From positions 1 through 38,318 of the forward strand of contig JAJZUQ010000025.1 in the NCBI GenBank assembly GCA_021848385.1: a stretch of 38,318 nt of DNA, read 5' to 3'. The notes under the pieces were generated by a model. It made no database searches. It saw only the letters and a program-made list of their open reading frames with translations, and was not told the DNA's origin. This DNA is from Deltaproteobacteria bacterium (GTDB taxonomy: Bacteria > Desulfobacterota > Desulfuromonadia > Geobacterales > Geobacteraceae). Position 1 is the stretch's first letter. Every line of letters starts with the position of its first letter. The position numbers and the translations under genes were made by a program. Shown here piece after piece: positions 25,059 through 33,511 of this stretch.

Positions 25059-25838
25059 TTATTTATTTTTGACCTCCGCCAGAAGGTCATTGACCGCCAC
25101 TCCGGCCATGGTAAGGCCGAAGATTGAGGGGATAAAGGAGATGCTCCCGAGGATGACCCGCCGGTGTTCGCAGGAAAAACGCAGATCGTCCTTGTTGGGG
25201 CAGATGCAGTCCCCCTTGCAGCCGGCATCCTGCATCACCGGCGCCCGGAACTCCTCCAGTGAATAGACCACCTTCACCCCACGCTCGACCCCTTCCTTGC
25301 GCAGCAGCTTCCGCACCGAGCGGGCCATCCGGCATTTGGTCGTTTCGGCGATATCCCCCACCCGCACCAGCGTAGGATCGAGCTTCATGGCCGCACCCAT
25401 GCTGGAGACGATGGGTATCTCCCGCCGCCGGCAATTCGTGATGAGGTGGATCTTGCTGGTGAAGTGGTCAATGGCGTCGAGGACGTAATCATAGTGGTCT
25501 GTCAGGAGAAAATCGCTGTTCTCCGCACGGTAGAACTCCCGGTGGGGGATGATCTCGGCGGCAGGATTGATGCGCCGCAGCCGGTCCGCCATGACCTGAA
25601 CCTTGGGCTGCCCGACGGTGCCGTCCATGGCGTGCAGCTGTCGGTTAACATTGGTGAGGCAGATATCGTCGAAGTCGACGAGCACAAGCCGGCCGATCCC
25701 CGCCCGGCAGAGGGCCTCGGCGGCATAGCTCCCCACCCCCCCCAGACCGAAGAGGGCAACGGTCGAATTTTTCAGTTTTTCCAGCCCTTCCGGGCCGATC
25801 AGGAGTTCGGTACGGGAAAAGCGGTGCAAGGTGGACAT
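25059..25838 (-). CDS. tcdA: tRNA threonylcarbamoyladenosine dehydratase (TcdA)
   Basis: TcdA uses ATP to cyclise t6A37 to ct6A in ANN-decoding tRNAs. The 259-residue protein belongs to the E1-like ThiF/MoeB/HesA family. It begins STLHRFSRTELLIGPEG and has the ATP-binding ALFGLGGVGSYAAEAL near residue 30, VDFDDICLTNVNRQ, the DAIDHFTSKIHLI segment, SSMGAAMKLDPT, and CKGDCICPN in its C-terminal part. Length and motifs fit TcdA (formerly YgdL/CsdL). AAAGG lies 8 nt before the ATG. It follows tatD by 92 bp on the same strand. Confidence 0.92.
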   Translation of the reverse strand: MSTLHRFSRTELLIGPEGLEKLKNSTVALFGLGGVGSYAAEALCRAGIGRLVLVDFDDICLTNVNRQLHAMDGTVGQPKVQVMADRLRRINPAAEIIPHREFYRAENSDFLLTDHYDYVLDAIDHFTSKIHLITNCRRREIPIVSSMGAAMKLDPTLVRVGDIAETTKCRMARSVRKLLRKEGVERGVKVVYSLEEFRAPVMQDAGCKGDCICPNKDDLRFSCEHRRVILGSISFIPSIFGLTMAGVAVNDLLAEVKNK

Positions 25839-25930
25839 GATAGTAGCCTTTTGCAGGGGTGCTGCTTGCCACGCCCCGATTAGGCGGAGCGAGCGCCGCC
25901 CCTACGTTGAGATAGGTAATGGTCGTCGTA

Positions 25931-26692
25931 CTAGTGCAGCTTAAGCATTCTCTCCGCATTGGCAGTGGTCACTGCCGCCACCTCTTCAAGGGGTACCTCC
26001 TTGATTTCGGCCACCTTCTTCGCGGTCTCCAGAATAAAGGCCGGCTCGTTGGGCCGACCCCGGTACGGTTCCGGCGTCATGTCCGGGGCATCAGTCTCCA
26101 GAACAAGATGGTCGAGAGGAACCCGGCGCACCAGTTCCAGCGGTCGGACGGCATTTCCGTAGGTGACCGTCCCGGCAATGGAGATGAGGAAACCCATATT
26201 GATAAAGTCCCTGGCTATCTCCGCGCTGCCGGAGAAGGCGTGCATCACCCCCCCGACCCGCTCCGCACTCTCTTCCCGCAGGATGCAAAGCAGGTCCGGA
26301 AAGGCCCGGCGGCAATGGATCAACACCGGCAGCCCCAGGCTCACCGCCAGCCGGAGCTGCTTGCGCAAAGCCGCCTGCTGGACCTCCCTGGGCACGGTTT
26401 CAACGGCGTAGTCAAGGCCGATCTCGCCGAGGGCCACGGCTTCTCCGCACAATCCCGCCAGCCGGAGCAACGCCTCGTCACTGCACCGGTCAGCATTCAT
26501 GGGGTGGATGCCGGGGGCAGCATGGATACGGGGCTCTCCGGCGGCAAGCGCCATGATGTCGTCCCATCCCTCCGGCCCCACTCCCGGCACGATGAAGCGC
26601 TTCACCCCCGCAATTGCAGCGGCGGCAAGGACATCCGGGAGCCGGCCGCGGATGGAGGGGTCGTCGAGATGGCAGTGGGTATCGATAAACAT
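25931..26692 (-). CDS. tatD: TatD-family metal-dependent deoxyribonuclease
   Basis: A 253-residue TIM-barrel hydrolase. Metal-binding and catalytic residues are in order: HxH in IDTHCHLDD (His6, His8), Glu in ALGEIGLDY, His in LIHCRRAF, His in HAFSGSAEIA, and Asp in LETDAPDMTPEPYRG. TatD proteins are 3'-5' exonucleases or D-aminoacyl-tRNA deacylase-like enzymes. I prefer ATG 26692, which gives the standard MFIDTHCHLD start; an in-frame ATG at 26713 adds seven residues. Neither has a clear Shine-Dalgarno. It ends in TAG, one of several genes here using amber as a normal stop. Confidence 0.92.
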   Translation of the reverse strand: MFIDTHCHLDDPSIRGRLPDVLAAAAIAGVKRFIVPGVGPEGWDDIMALAAGEPRIHAAPGIHPMNADRCSDEALLRLAGLCGEAVALGEIGLDYAVETVPREVQQAALRKQLRLAVSLGLPVLIHCRRAFPDLLCILREESAERVGGVMHAFSGSAEIARDFINMGFLISIAGTVTYGNAVRPLELVRRVPLDHLVLETDAPDMTPEPYRGRPNEPAFILETAKKVAEIKEVPLEEVAAVTTANAERMLKLH

Positions 26693-26796
26693 GATGAAAA
26701 TGTACCATTTCATGGCAAAAAAATGAAAGGGGTTTCTCTCGGGAGAAAGGCAGTTTTCTGTTGCGATTTTGCCCCCCCCGTGTCATTATTTCCATC

Positions 26797-26821
26797 ACGG
26801 CGAAGACATCCTCTTCGCCGT
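26797..26821. other. Stem-loop in the tatD-prfC divergent region
   Basis: A perfect 10-bp stem, ACGGCGAAGA against TCTTCGCCGT, with a 5-nt loop. It lies between two divergent genes where no terminator is expected. The T-tail on the plus strand is broken (TCTTGTGTTTT). It may belong with the larger inverted-repeat element that begins 18 bp further on, or end a short unseen transcript. Confidence 0.5.
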
Positions 26822-26838
26822 TCTTGTGTTTTCTACAG

Positions 26839-26990
26839 CATGAAGCGTGAGCGTCCCGTGGAGCGAATATGCCCGAGTGCCAGCCGATGCAGGCGAAATT
26901 GAGCAGAGTCGGCCGAACGGCCGGCGCGAAATGAGCCGTACAGCGGCGGTCGAGGGGACTTTGAGCGGAGCGGGACGCTCAACCCTCATG
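26839..26990. repeat. 152-bp element bounded by 20-bp imperfect inverted repeats
   Basis: The ends (26839-26858 and 26971-26990) are reverse complements at 17 of 20 positions, including an unbroken GAGCGTCCCG/CGGGACGCTC. The inside is GC-rich and has further self-complementarity, such as GGCCGAACGGCC, plus near-repeats GCGAAATTGAGC and GCGAAATGAGC. It ends 47 bp before the prfC GTG, so it would be in the prfC leader if transcribed. A structured RNA or a small palindrome-ended mobile repeat both fit. I recognise no named family. Confidence 0.6.
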
Positions 26991-27037
26991 AATTTACCTG
27001 ATATACTCGATTCAAACCGGAAAAATGGAGCAGAGCA

Positions 27038-28621
27038 GTGATCAAACACAACCAGCAGGAAATCGACCGGCGCCGCACCTTCGCCATCATCAGTCACCCT
27101 GACGCGGGGAAAACCACCATCACGGAAAAACTCCTCCTGTTCGGTGGCGCCATCCAGCAGGCCGGCGAGGTCCGGGCCCGCAAGGCGGCCCGTCACGCAA
27201 CATCGGACTGGATGGAGATGGAAAAACAGCGCGGCATCTCCGTCACCTCGTCGGTCATGAAGTTCACCTACCGGGACTACGAAATCAACCTTCTGGACAC
27301 CCCCGGTCACAACGACTTCTCCGAAGACACCTACCGCACCCTCACCGCCGTCGACTCGGTCCTCATGGTCATCGACTCGGTAAAAGGGGTGGAAAGCCAG
27401 ACGAAAAAGCTTCTGGAGGTCTGCCGATTGCGCCACACACCGATCATGACCTTCATCAACAAGCTGGACCGGGAAGGGAGGGAACCCCTCGACCTTCTGG
27501 ACGACATCGAGAGCACCCTCAACATCCAGTGCGCACCTATGACCTGGCCGGTAGGTATGGGGAAAAGGTTTCGCGGCACCTATCACCTCTACAGCAAGGA
27601 ACTGACCTTCTTCGATCCGGCAGCGGACCGCGGAACCGGCCAGGTTGAGACCGTGAAGGGACTTGACGACCCCCGCCTCGACGAACTCCTGGGCTCCCAG
27701 GTAGAGGAACTCCGCAACGATGTGGAACTCCTGGAGGGGGCTGCCCACCCCTTCGAACAGGAAGCATACCTTGCCGGCCTGCAGACCCCCGTTTTCTTCG
27801 GCAGCGCCATCAACACCTTCGGCATCCAGCAACTCCTGGACACCTTCATCGAACACGCCCCGTCGCCGCTCCCCCGTGAGACCGAGAGCCGGATTGTCTC
27901 CCCCTACGAGGAGCCGTTCTCCGGGTTCACCTTCAAGATCCAGGCGAACATGGACCCGGCCCACCGGGACCGGATCGCTTTTTTCCGGATCTGCTCGGGG
28001 AAATTCACCCGCGGCATGAAGGTCCGGCACAACCGTCTCGGCCGGGAGGTGCAGATCGCCAACGCCACCATCTTCATGGCGCAGGACCGGACCAACGTTG
28101 ACGAGGCCTACCCCGGCGACATCATCGGTATCCACAACCACGGTACCATCAAGATCGGCGATACCTTTACCCAGGGGGAAGAGCTTAAATACACCGGCAT
28201 CCCCAACTTCGCCCCGGAGCATTTCCGCAAGGTGCGGCTTCTCGACCCGATGAAGTCCAAGGCCCTGGAAAAGGGGCTCGTCCAACTGGCCGAGGAGGGA
28301 ACCACCCAGGTCTTCCGCCCCCTCATGGGAAGCGACTGGATCGTGGGGGCCGTGGGTCTCCTCCAGTTCGACGTGGTCATGCACCGCCTGGAGCACGAAT
28401 ACAACGTCAAGGCGACCTACGAGCCGGTCAGTTACTCCACCGCACGATGGGTCACCGGCGAGAAGAAGAAGCTGGATGAATTCGAAAAGAAAGAGGCGAT
28501 GCACCTCTACCGGGACGGGGAAGGGAATCTTGCCTACCTGGCGGGAAGCCAGTGGCGGCTGGACAACACCATGGACAACTGGAAAGAGTTGCAGTTCCAC
28601 GCGACCCGGGAACACAGCTAG
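27038..28621 (+). CDS. prfC: Peptide chain release factor 3
   Basis: RF3 is a GTPase that recycles RF1 and RF2 from the ribosome after termination. The 527-residue protein matches family length and has the G motifs in order: G1 SHPDAGKTT near residue 20, G2 around RGISVTSS, G3 DTPGH, G4 NKLD. The RF3-type insert [16 protein letters not shown] is present as [14 protein letters not shown]. The C-terminal part [18 protein letters not shown] is characteristic. GTG start with GGAG 7 nt upstream. It is preceded by the 152-bp inverted-repeat element and followed by a clean terminator, so it is probably monocistronic. It stops with TAG at the expected C-terminus. Confidence 0.97.
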   Translation: MIKHNQQEIDRRRTFAIISHPDAGKTTITEKLLLFGGAIQQAGEVRARKAARHATSDWMEMEKQRGISVTSSVMKFTYRDYEINLLDTPGHNDFSEDTYRTLTAVDSVLMVIDSVKGVESQTKKLLEVCRLRHTPIMTFINKLDREGREPLDLLDDIESTLNIQCAPMTWPVGMGKRFRGTYHLYSKELTFFDPAADRGTGQVETVKGLDDPRLDELLGSQVEELRNDVELLEGAAHPFEQEAYLAGLQTPVFFGSAINTFGIQQLLDTFIEHAPSPLPRETESRIVSPYEEPFSGFTFKIQANMDPAHRDRIAFFRICSGKFTRGMKVRHNRLGREVQIANATIFMAQDRTNVDEAYPGDIIGIHNHGTIKIGDTFTQGEELKYTGIPNFAPEHFRKVRLLDPMKSKALEKGLVQLAEEGTTQVFRPLMGSDWIVGAVGLLQFDVVMHRLEHEYNVKATYEPVSYSTARWVTGEKKKLDEFEKKEAMHLYRDGEGNLAYLAGSQWRLDNTMDNWKELQFHATREHS

Positions 28622-28657
28622 GAGTGAACAGTCTTCAGCAAACCCATTCAGCCACGA

Positions 28658-28684
28658 AAAAGCCCTCCATCCCGGAGGGCTTTT
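28658..28684 (+). terminator. Intrinsic terminator after prfC
   Basis: GCCCTCC-ATCCC-GGAGGGC stem-loop, flanked by AAAAA on the left and TTTT on the right. It lies 37 nt after the prfC stop and just before the convergent transporter gene. Confidence 0.92.
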
Positions 28685-28694
28685 CTTGTTCCCG

Positions 28695-29600
28695 TCATAC
28701 CCCTCGCAACAGCCACCACCAGACCGGCAGGGTCAAGAAGGAGAGGGGTATGCCGATCCCGAGCATGAGGGTGACGAGGGGGGGATTGAGATCGTGGTCC
28801 ACGGCGATGATCCCTGCGGTGATCATGGGGGCCATGGCCGCTTCGAAGAGCGTGACCTGCATCACCTTGCCCCCCCCTCCCAGTACCTCGACAAAGAGGA
28901 GTGCAAGGAGAGCCGGCCCGAGGACCAGCTTGTAGAGAAGACCAAGGGAAAGGGGTTTGATCTCCCCCCGGATATGGCTCAGGCGAAGCTGGAATCCGAC
29001 GGAGGCGAGGGCCAGGGGGGTCAGGGTATCCCCCAGCTTCTGCAGGATGGTGGGCAGCCAGTCGGGAAAGGGTACGGGAATGAGGAGAAAGGCAAGCACC
29101 AGGGCCTGGAAAGGGGGAAAGAGGAGGACCTTCCGTGCCATCAGGCGGGGCGACAGGTCGCCGGAGGAGTAGACCGTCGCCACCACAATGCCGAGGGTGG
29201 AAAGGACGAGAAACGATCCCAGCTGGTCGGCAATGAGCCCTATCCCGAGGAACTCCTTGCCGTAATACGCCTCGATCATGGGAAGCCCGACGAAGGAGGT
29301 GTTACCCAGCCCTCCCACGAGCATGAGGGCGCCGGTTGTGCCACGGGAAAGCCCCGCCAGACGGCCCACTCCGTGAAAGAAGAGAACTCCAGCGCCGAAC
29401 AGGCACCAGGCCATGATGGCGGTAAAGATGAGGGAGCTGTCCAGATGGATCCGGTGAATATGGAGGAGCGCCAGGGCAGGAAGGGAGATGTGGATGATGA
29501 AGCCGTTCAGAACCGCAGGGGTAGTCGCCGGGAAGCGGCCGGTCTTCTGGAGGAAGATACCGGCACCGAAACAGACAACGAGCAGTATGACATTGACCAT
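28695..29600 (-). CDS. AEC-family (auxin efflux carrier-like) permease
   Basis: A 301-residue integral membrane protein with about ten hydrophobic helices in two similar halves, as in the AEC/malonate-type carriers. Typical features are the N-terminal GFIIHISLPALALL segment with its Pro, and GGLGNTSFVGLPMIEAYYG in the middle. The family moves small anions or organic acids; the substrate cannot be predicted. Its ATG overlaps the stop of the upstream reductase (TAATG), so both proteins come from one transcript. The preceding gene makes a redox enzyme acting on unsaturated carbonyls, and joint handling of one compound is possible. Confidence 0.88.
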   Translation of the reverse strand: MVNVILLVVCFGAGIFLQKTGRFPATTPAVLNGFIIHISLPALALLHIHRIHLDSSLIFTAIMAWCLFGAGVLFFHGVGRLAGLSRGTTGALMLVGGLGNTSFVGLPMIEAYYGKEFLGIGLIADQLGSFLVLSTLGIVVATVYSSGDLSPRLMARKVLLFPPFQALVLAFLLIPVPFPDWLPTILQKLGDTLTPLALASVGFQLRLSHIRGEIKPLSLGLLYKLVLGPALLALLFVEVLGGGGKVMQVTLFEAAMAPMITAGIIAVDHDLNPPLVTLMLGIGIPLSFLTLPVWWWLLRGV

Positions 29601-30724
29601 TAAAGCGACGTCCCTTTGTTCTCCCGTTCGATCCTGTCTATCACGCAGTAAATCCCTCCGCTTTTCAGCCCCGGCTTGAAGCAGCCGTTGCAGGAGATAC
29701 AGCGGGCGCGGGCTTCGTCCCCCCCCTGCCAGCGCCGGGGAAGGTCCGGCTCGCGGATGAAGGGACGGGCCATGGAGACGTAGTCCGATTCCTCACGGCG
29801 GACAATCCCGTCGGCAACCCCGAAGGAGCGGAGCCCCCCCACCACCATTACGGGACAGGAAACCGTCTGTTTTATCCGATAGGCAAGGGGAAGGTTGTAG
29901 GCCTCCTGCTCCCGGGTCTCGATCCCCTGCCTCACCGGGGTCTCATCGCCGGAAGCGGGGGTGCCGGCACTCACCTCGATGGCATCGATCCCTTCCTCGT
30001 CCAGGAGGCGGGCAGCCACCAGCGCATCATCCAGCGTGAGTCCGCCGGGAAGGTTGTCGGCGCCGTTGAGCTTCACGAGCACCGGAAACTCATTCCCCAC
30101 TACCCTCCTGACCCGCCGGTAGACCTCCATGAGGAAACGGCAACGGTTTTCGATGCTGCCGCCGTAGCCATCCGTACGCCGGTTGGTAAGGGGGGAAAGG
30201 AACTGGTTGATGAGGTAGCCGTGGGAGGCGTGGAGCTGCACCGCGTCGAAACCGTACTCCTTGGCCCGGCATGCCCCTTCGCCGAAAAGGGACACCATCT
30301 CCGCGATATCATCGATTGAGAGCCCGGCAGGCTCCTCCGGATATTGGTCCACCTTGATTGCCGTTGGCGCGACCGGTTGGTTCCCGATGGTCTTGGCGCT
30401 CGTCTGCCCCCCCACATGGACAAGCTGGAGGCAGAGCTTCCCCCCCTCCCGGTGGACCGCGTCGGTCAAGGCGAGCATGTCGTCAGCGAAGCTGTCAGCA
30501 TGGATGCCAAGCTGACCGGGAAGCTGTTTGCCGTCGGGACGGATAAAGGCATAACCGGTGATGATGAGGCCGACCCCTCCCCGCGCCAGGGTGCGGTAAC
30601 AGGCGGCGAGCTTTGCCGTCGGACGGCCGTCATCCTCGCACATCCCCTCCCAGGTGGCGGAACGTACCAGGCGGTTCTGCAGCAGCATGCCGTTGAGCCT
30701 GGTTGCATCGAACAGTTTTCTCAT
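29600..30724 (-). CDS. Old Yellow Enzyme-type NADH:flavin oxidoreductase
   Basis: A 374-residue TIM-barrel FMN enzyme that reduces activated C=C bonds. It starts RKLFDATRLNGMLLQNRLVRSATWEG and has VGLIITGYAFI, LQLVHVGGQT, the substrate-binding HASHGYLINQFLSP, RTDGYGGSIENR, VLVKLNGAD and VVGGLR. The C-terminus has CISCNGCFKPGLKSGGIYC, a Cys group as in OYE relatives that carry a small Fe-S cluster. ATG 30724 is chosen because AGAGGA lies 6 nt upstream; an earlier in-frame ATG at 30745 overlaps that site. It lies 45 bp downstream of the pyruvate kinase frame and is coupled to the AEC permease. Confidence 0.9.
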   Translation of the reverse strand: MRKLFDATRLNGMLLQNRLVRSATWEGMCEDDGRPTAKLAACYRTLARGGVGLIITGYAFIRPDGKQLPGQLGIHADSFADDMLALTDAVHREGGKLCLQLVHVGGQTSAKTIGNQPVAPTAIKVDQYPEEPAGLSIDDIAEMVSLFGEGACRAKEYGFDAVQLHASHGYLINQFLSPLTNRRTDGYGGSIENRCRFLMEVYRRVRRVVGNEFPVLVKLNGADNLPGGLTLDDALVAARLLDEEGIDAIEVSAGTPASGDETPVRQGIETREQEAYNLPLAYRIKQTVSCPVMVVGGLRSFGVADGIVRREESDYVSMARPFIREPDLPRRWQGGDEARARCISCNGCFKPGLKSGGIYCVIDRIERENKGTSL

Positions 30725-30769
30725 ACAGTATCCTCTCCCGAACAATCCGTCCGCTCACGGCTTCAGGTT

Positions 30770-32200
30770 TCAGATGAACCCCTCACCCAGCTTGTGCACC
30801 TTGATCAGGTTGGTCGATCCCCGCAGTTCAATCGGCACCCCCATAGTGATGACCACCACGTCTCCCTTCTTGAAGCCGGCAGCCAGCAGGGTTTCCTCGA
30901 CCGCCGCGATCTGCTGGTCCGTTCCCGACATGCTTCCCACATGAAAGGTCTTGACCCCCCAGACAAGTGCCAGTCGCCGCTCGATCTCCAGAAAGGGGGT
31001 GAAGGCAAAGATCGGCAGCTGAGGCCGGAACTTGGCGATAAGGGCGGCAGTACTGCCGGACTGGGTGAAGACCACCAATGCCCGGGCCCGAAGGGATACT
31101 GCGGCATGGCAGGCCGCTTCCGCCACCGCCTCCGCAATAGTTTCCCTGCGCCCAGACGGACGGGAGGGGGGGAACACCAGACCGGTACTCTCCACGTCCC
31201 GTGCCACCTTGACCATGGTCCGGACCGCCGCCACCGGGAACTGCCCCGACGCGGTCTCGCCGGAAAGCATGACCGCATCGGTACCGTCCAGAATGGCGTT
31301 GGCCACATCCGAGGTCTCGGCGCGGGTCGGCCGAGGATGGCTGATCATCGATTCCAGCATCTGGGTGGCGGTAATGACCGGCTTGCCGGCGACATTACAT
31401 GCCTGGATGATCTTCTTCTGGATCAGGGGGACACGCTCCGCCGAGATCTACACCCCCAGGTCGCCGCGGGCCACCATAACCCCGTCGACCACCTGCAGGA
31501 TCGCCTTGAAGTTCCGGAGCGCCTCGGGCTTCTCGATCTTGGCCACAACGGGAATGGTCAGGCCGCGGTCGGCAATGATCTGCTTCAACTCCTCCACGTC
31601 GGAACTCTTCCGGACGAAGGAGAGGGCGAGGTAGTCAACGCCATGTTCCAGACAGAATTCCAGGTCGATCCGGTCCTTGGGGGTGAGGGAAGGACTGGAA
31701 ACGTTGACGCCGGGAAGGTTGATCCCCTTCAGGTCCTTCAGGGTCCCCCCCTCCACCACCGTGCAGTGGACCGTGTTGCCGGTCACCGACTGCACCTTGA
31801 GCTCAATGAGCCCGTCGTCCATAAGGATGCGCGATCCCGGCTTCACATCATGGGGAAGGGGCTTGTAGATGGTGGAGATGAGCCCTGCTCTCCCGATTAC
31901 TTCATCGGTGGTTATGTCGAGCCGCTCTCCTTTGATCAGCTGGATGGCTCCATTCTCCATCCGGCCGGTCCTGATCTTCGGCCCCTGCAGGTCGGCCAGA
32001 ATCGCCACCGCCTTGCCCAGGCGCTGGGAGATACTCCTGACCGTGGCGATGATCTCCGCCTTGTCCTTATTGGCACCGTGGGAGAAATTGAGGCGGAACA
32101 CGTCAACTCCCGCCGCCATGAGCTGCTCAATCATTGCCGGGGCGGCGCTGGAAGGGCCAAGCGTCGCAATGATCTTGGTTCTGCGTCTGTTTTTTTGCAT
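30770..32200 (-). pseudogene. pyk: Pyruvate kinase gene with one in-frame amber codon
   Basis: A 477-codon frame that is a complete pyruvate kinase except for TAG at codon 251 (31448-31450). Motifs before it: TKIIATLGPSS, FRLNFSHG, DLQGPKIRTG, MDDGLIEL, LSFVRKSSDV, AKIEKPEALRNF and VMVARGDLGV. After it the frame resumes at once with [14 protein letters not shown], then [17 protein letters not shown] and [19 protein letters not shown] to a normal end. The missing residue is the strictly conserved Glu of DLGVEI; one G-to-T change (GAG to TAG) explains it. No frameshift or other damage is seen, so this is a very recent mutation, a sequencing error, or a readthrough codon. The truncated 250-residue product would lack half the barrel. 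The start at 32200 gives the family N-terminus; Shine-Dalgarno weak. Confidence 0.88.
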
Positions 32201-32261
32201 GAAATGGCAACCGTCCTGAAAGGGAATTGATGTGACAAGAAGCGCGTAAGGTACCGCAATG

Positions 32262-32591
32262 TCAGTGGTGGAACCTCCCCTTCCGCTCCGCGTGGGCGGG
32301 AGTGGGGGACTTGTGACATTCAAAGCAGGCCAGATCCTCCACCTTGCGCAGTTCAAGGGCGGAGGCGGGACGCGAAGGCGGTGGCAAGGTATGCTGGGAG
32401 GTCTGGAAATACTCCCCTCCCCGCTCGTCGGAAAGAATCGGCGCCTTGTAGGCCACCTGCCAGTTGGCGCTAATGGGAACCGTATGGCACTGGTCGCACC
32501 CGCCCGGAGGAGGGATGGTTTTCCAGGCAGTGAACATCGAGCAACCGGAAACGAGGGTAACGGCCCCGAGGAGGAGAACGAGAGTTTTCAT
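32262..32591 (-). CDS. Dihaem c-type cytochrome lipoprotein
   Basis: A 109-residue protein with a lipoprotein signal (KTLVLLLGAVTLVSGC, lipobox VSGC) and two haem sites, CDQCH and CFECH, about 60 residues apart. It is probably anchored to the inner or outer membrane and acts in periplasmic electron transfer. ISANWQVAYKAPILSDERGGEYFQTSQHTLPPP between the haems contains His that could serve as axial ligand. AAGGAG lies 8 nt before ATG 32591. It lies 140 bp downstream of another lipoprotein gene on the same strand and 61 bp upstream of the pyruvate kinase start. Partners unknown. Confidence 0.87.
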   Translation of the reverse strand: MKTLVLLLGAVTLVSGCSMFTAWKTIPPPGGCDQCHTVPISANWQVAYKAPILSDERGGEYFQTSQHTLPPPSRPASALELRKVEDLACFECHKSPTPAHAERKGRFHH

Positions 32592-32731
32592 GGTGGGTAC
32601 TCCTTGGCGGAAAGTAATGCAGAAAGACTTCTGACGAACATCTGTTGAGGAATCATACCACAATGACGACGCAACACAACAGCTTATGCGGGCTCGTACC
32701 GCACAACCTGTCTCCAGTCAGTCCCTCTGCT

Positions 32732-33298
32732 TTACCAGAAGTTCGGCACGAGCCGACTGGCGTCCTGAAAGGGACCAAGAGGGTTTTTGGTATCCCGCAC
32801 CTCCTCTATCATCGGCTCGCCGCTCCAGAGTTTTTCGACGACGATGTCGTCGACGACAACAAACAGCACCCTGAATCTCCACCCTGATTCCCTCGACATT
32901 CTTCTGAAATTCAGGATATCGAGGAAAACATTCCCGTACCGCTTGCTTCTGATGTCTTTCGGCTCAAGCACGTATCCCCTGCAGCCGTTTTTCGCCTTCA
33001 GGCACTTCTGGAAACCCTCGTCCAGCTCTCCCCTCTCGATGGTCTGGGTAGTCTGGGCGATATCCACGTAGTTGAGGATGCGCACGTTCGGGGTTGAATA
33101 GATGTTGAACCCGATGGCCCTGAGCTGGGCCACGTTGGTGCTGTTCGGAACGACCCGGTCGTAAGCGGCCTTGGCATCGTCGAAACTCTTCCAGGGAGAG
33201 CGGGTCTCCTCCTTTCCGGAGGGGAGCAGGGACGCGCAGCCGGAAACGATGCCAATGGCAATAAGTACGACAATCAAAGAGGGAGCCTTCGGATTCAT
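32732..33298 (-). CDS. Hypothetical lipoprotein
   Basis: About 188 residues with a signal peptide ending in a lipobox (SLIVVLIAIGIVSGC), followed by a mature part with no motif I know. Visible blocks are FDDAKAAYDRVVPNSTNVAQLRAIGF, a Cys pair in FQKCLKAKNGCRGYVLEP that could form a disulfide, and FRVLFVVVDDIVVEKLWSG with a closing hydrophobic strand. Proteins of this style occur as uncharacterised outer-membrane lipoproteins in proteobacteria. The start at 33298 is chosen because AGGA lies 8 nt upstream; in-frame ATGs at 33307 and 33337 remain possible. It lies downstream of the LysR gene but past its terminator. Confidence 0.75.
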   Translation of the reverse strand: MNPKAPSLIVVLIAIGIVSGCASLLPSGKEETRSPWKSFDDAKAAYDRVVPNSTNVAQLRAIGFNIYSTPNVRILNYVDIAQTTQTIERGELDEGFQKCLKAKNGCRGYVLEPKDIRSKRYGNVFLDILNFRRMSRESGWRFRVLFVVVDDIVVEKLWSGEPMIEEVRDTKNPLGPFQDASRLVPNFW

Positions 33299-33441
33299 TC
33301 TCCGCATCCTTTTCTGTAACTCTCTCCGTGGGATCATCTACACAACAAATTCTAAATCCTTTGAGGATCAAGTCAAACCTTGCCGTGGTCAGGGTGGCTG
33401 CAGATGGGTAGTGCACCGAAGCTGCCACTGCATCTGTTCAA

Positions 33442-33485
33442 AACAAGAGAGGTCACTTCCCAGCTGGAAAGTGACCTCTCTTGTT
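33442..33485. terminator. 44-bp palindrome, terminator-like, after the LysR gene
   Basis: Two 22-bp arms, reverse complements with one mismatch (33459/33468) and no spacer. On the minus strand it is followed by TTTT, and it lies 26 bp past the LysR stop. A hairpin this long is more than a terminator needs; a dispersed palindrome is an alternative. Confidence 0.7.
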
Positions 33486-33511
33486 CGTCACTACGTGCCG
33501 CTACGGTATTT

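Noticed and set aside
25872..25910. GC-rich inverted motif (GGCGG/CCGCC) between tatD and tcdA
   Set aside because: Arms are only 5 bp with an 8-nt loop and no T-run. It may be a common intergenic repeat, but this window alone does not support it.
26795..28615. 606-codon open frame antisense to prfC
   Set aside because: Same GC-driven antisense effect; prfC has all GTPase motifs, a ribosome site and a terminator.
30344..32230. 628-codon open frame on the plus strand across the reductase and pyruvate kinase genes
   Set aside because: Shadow of two real minus-strand genes, with an unnatural His/Gly/Arg-rich product.
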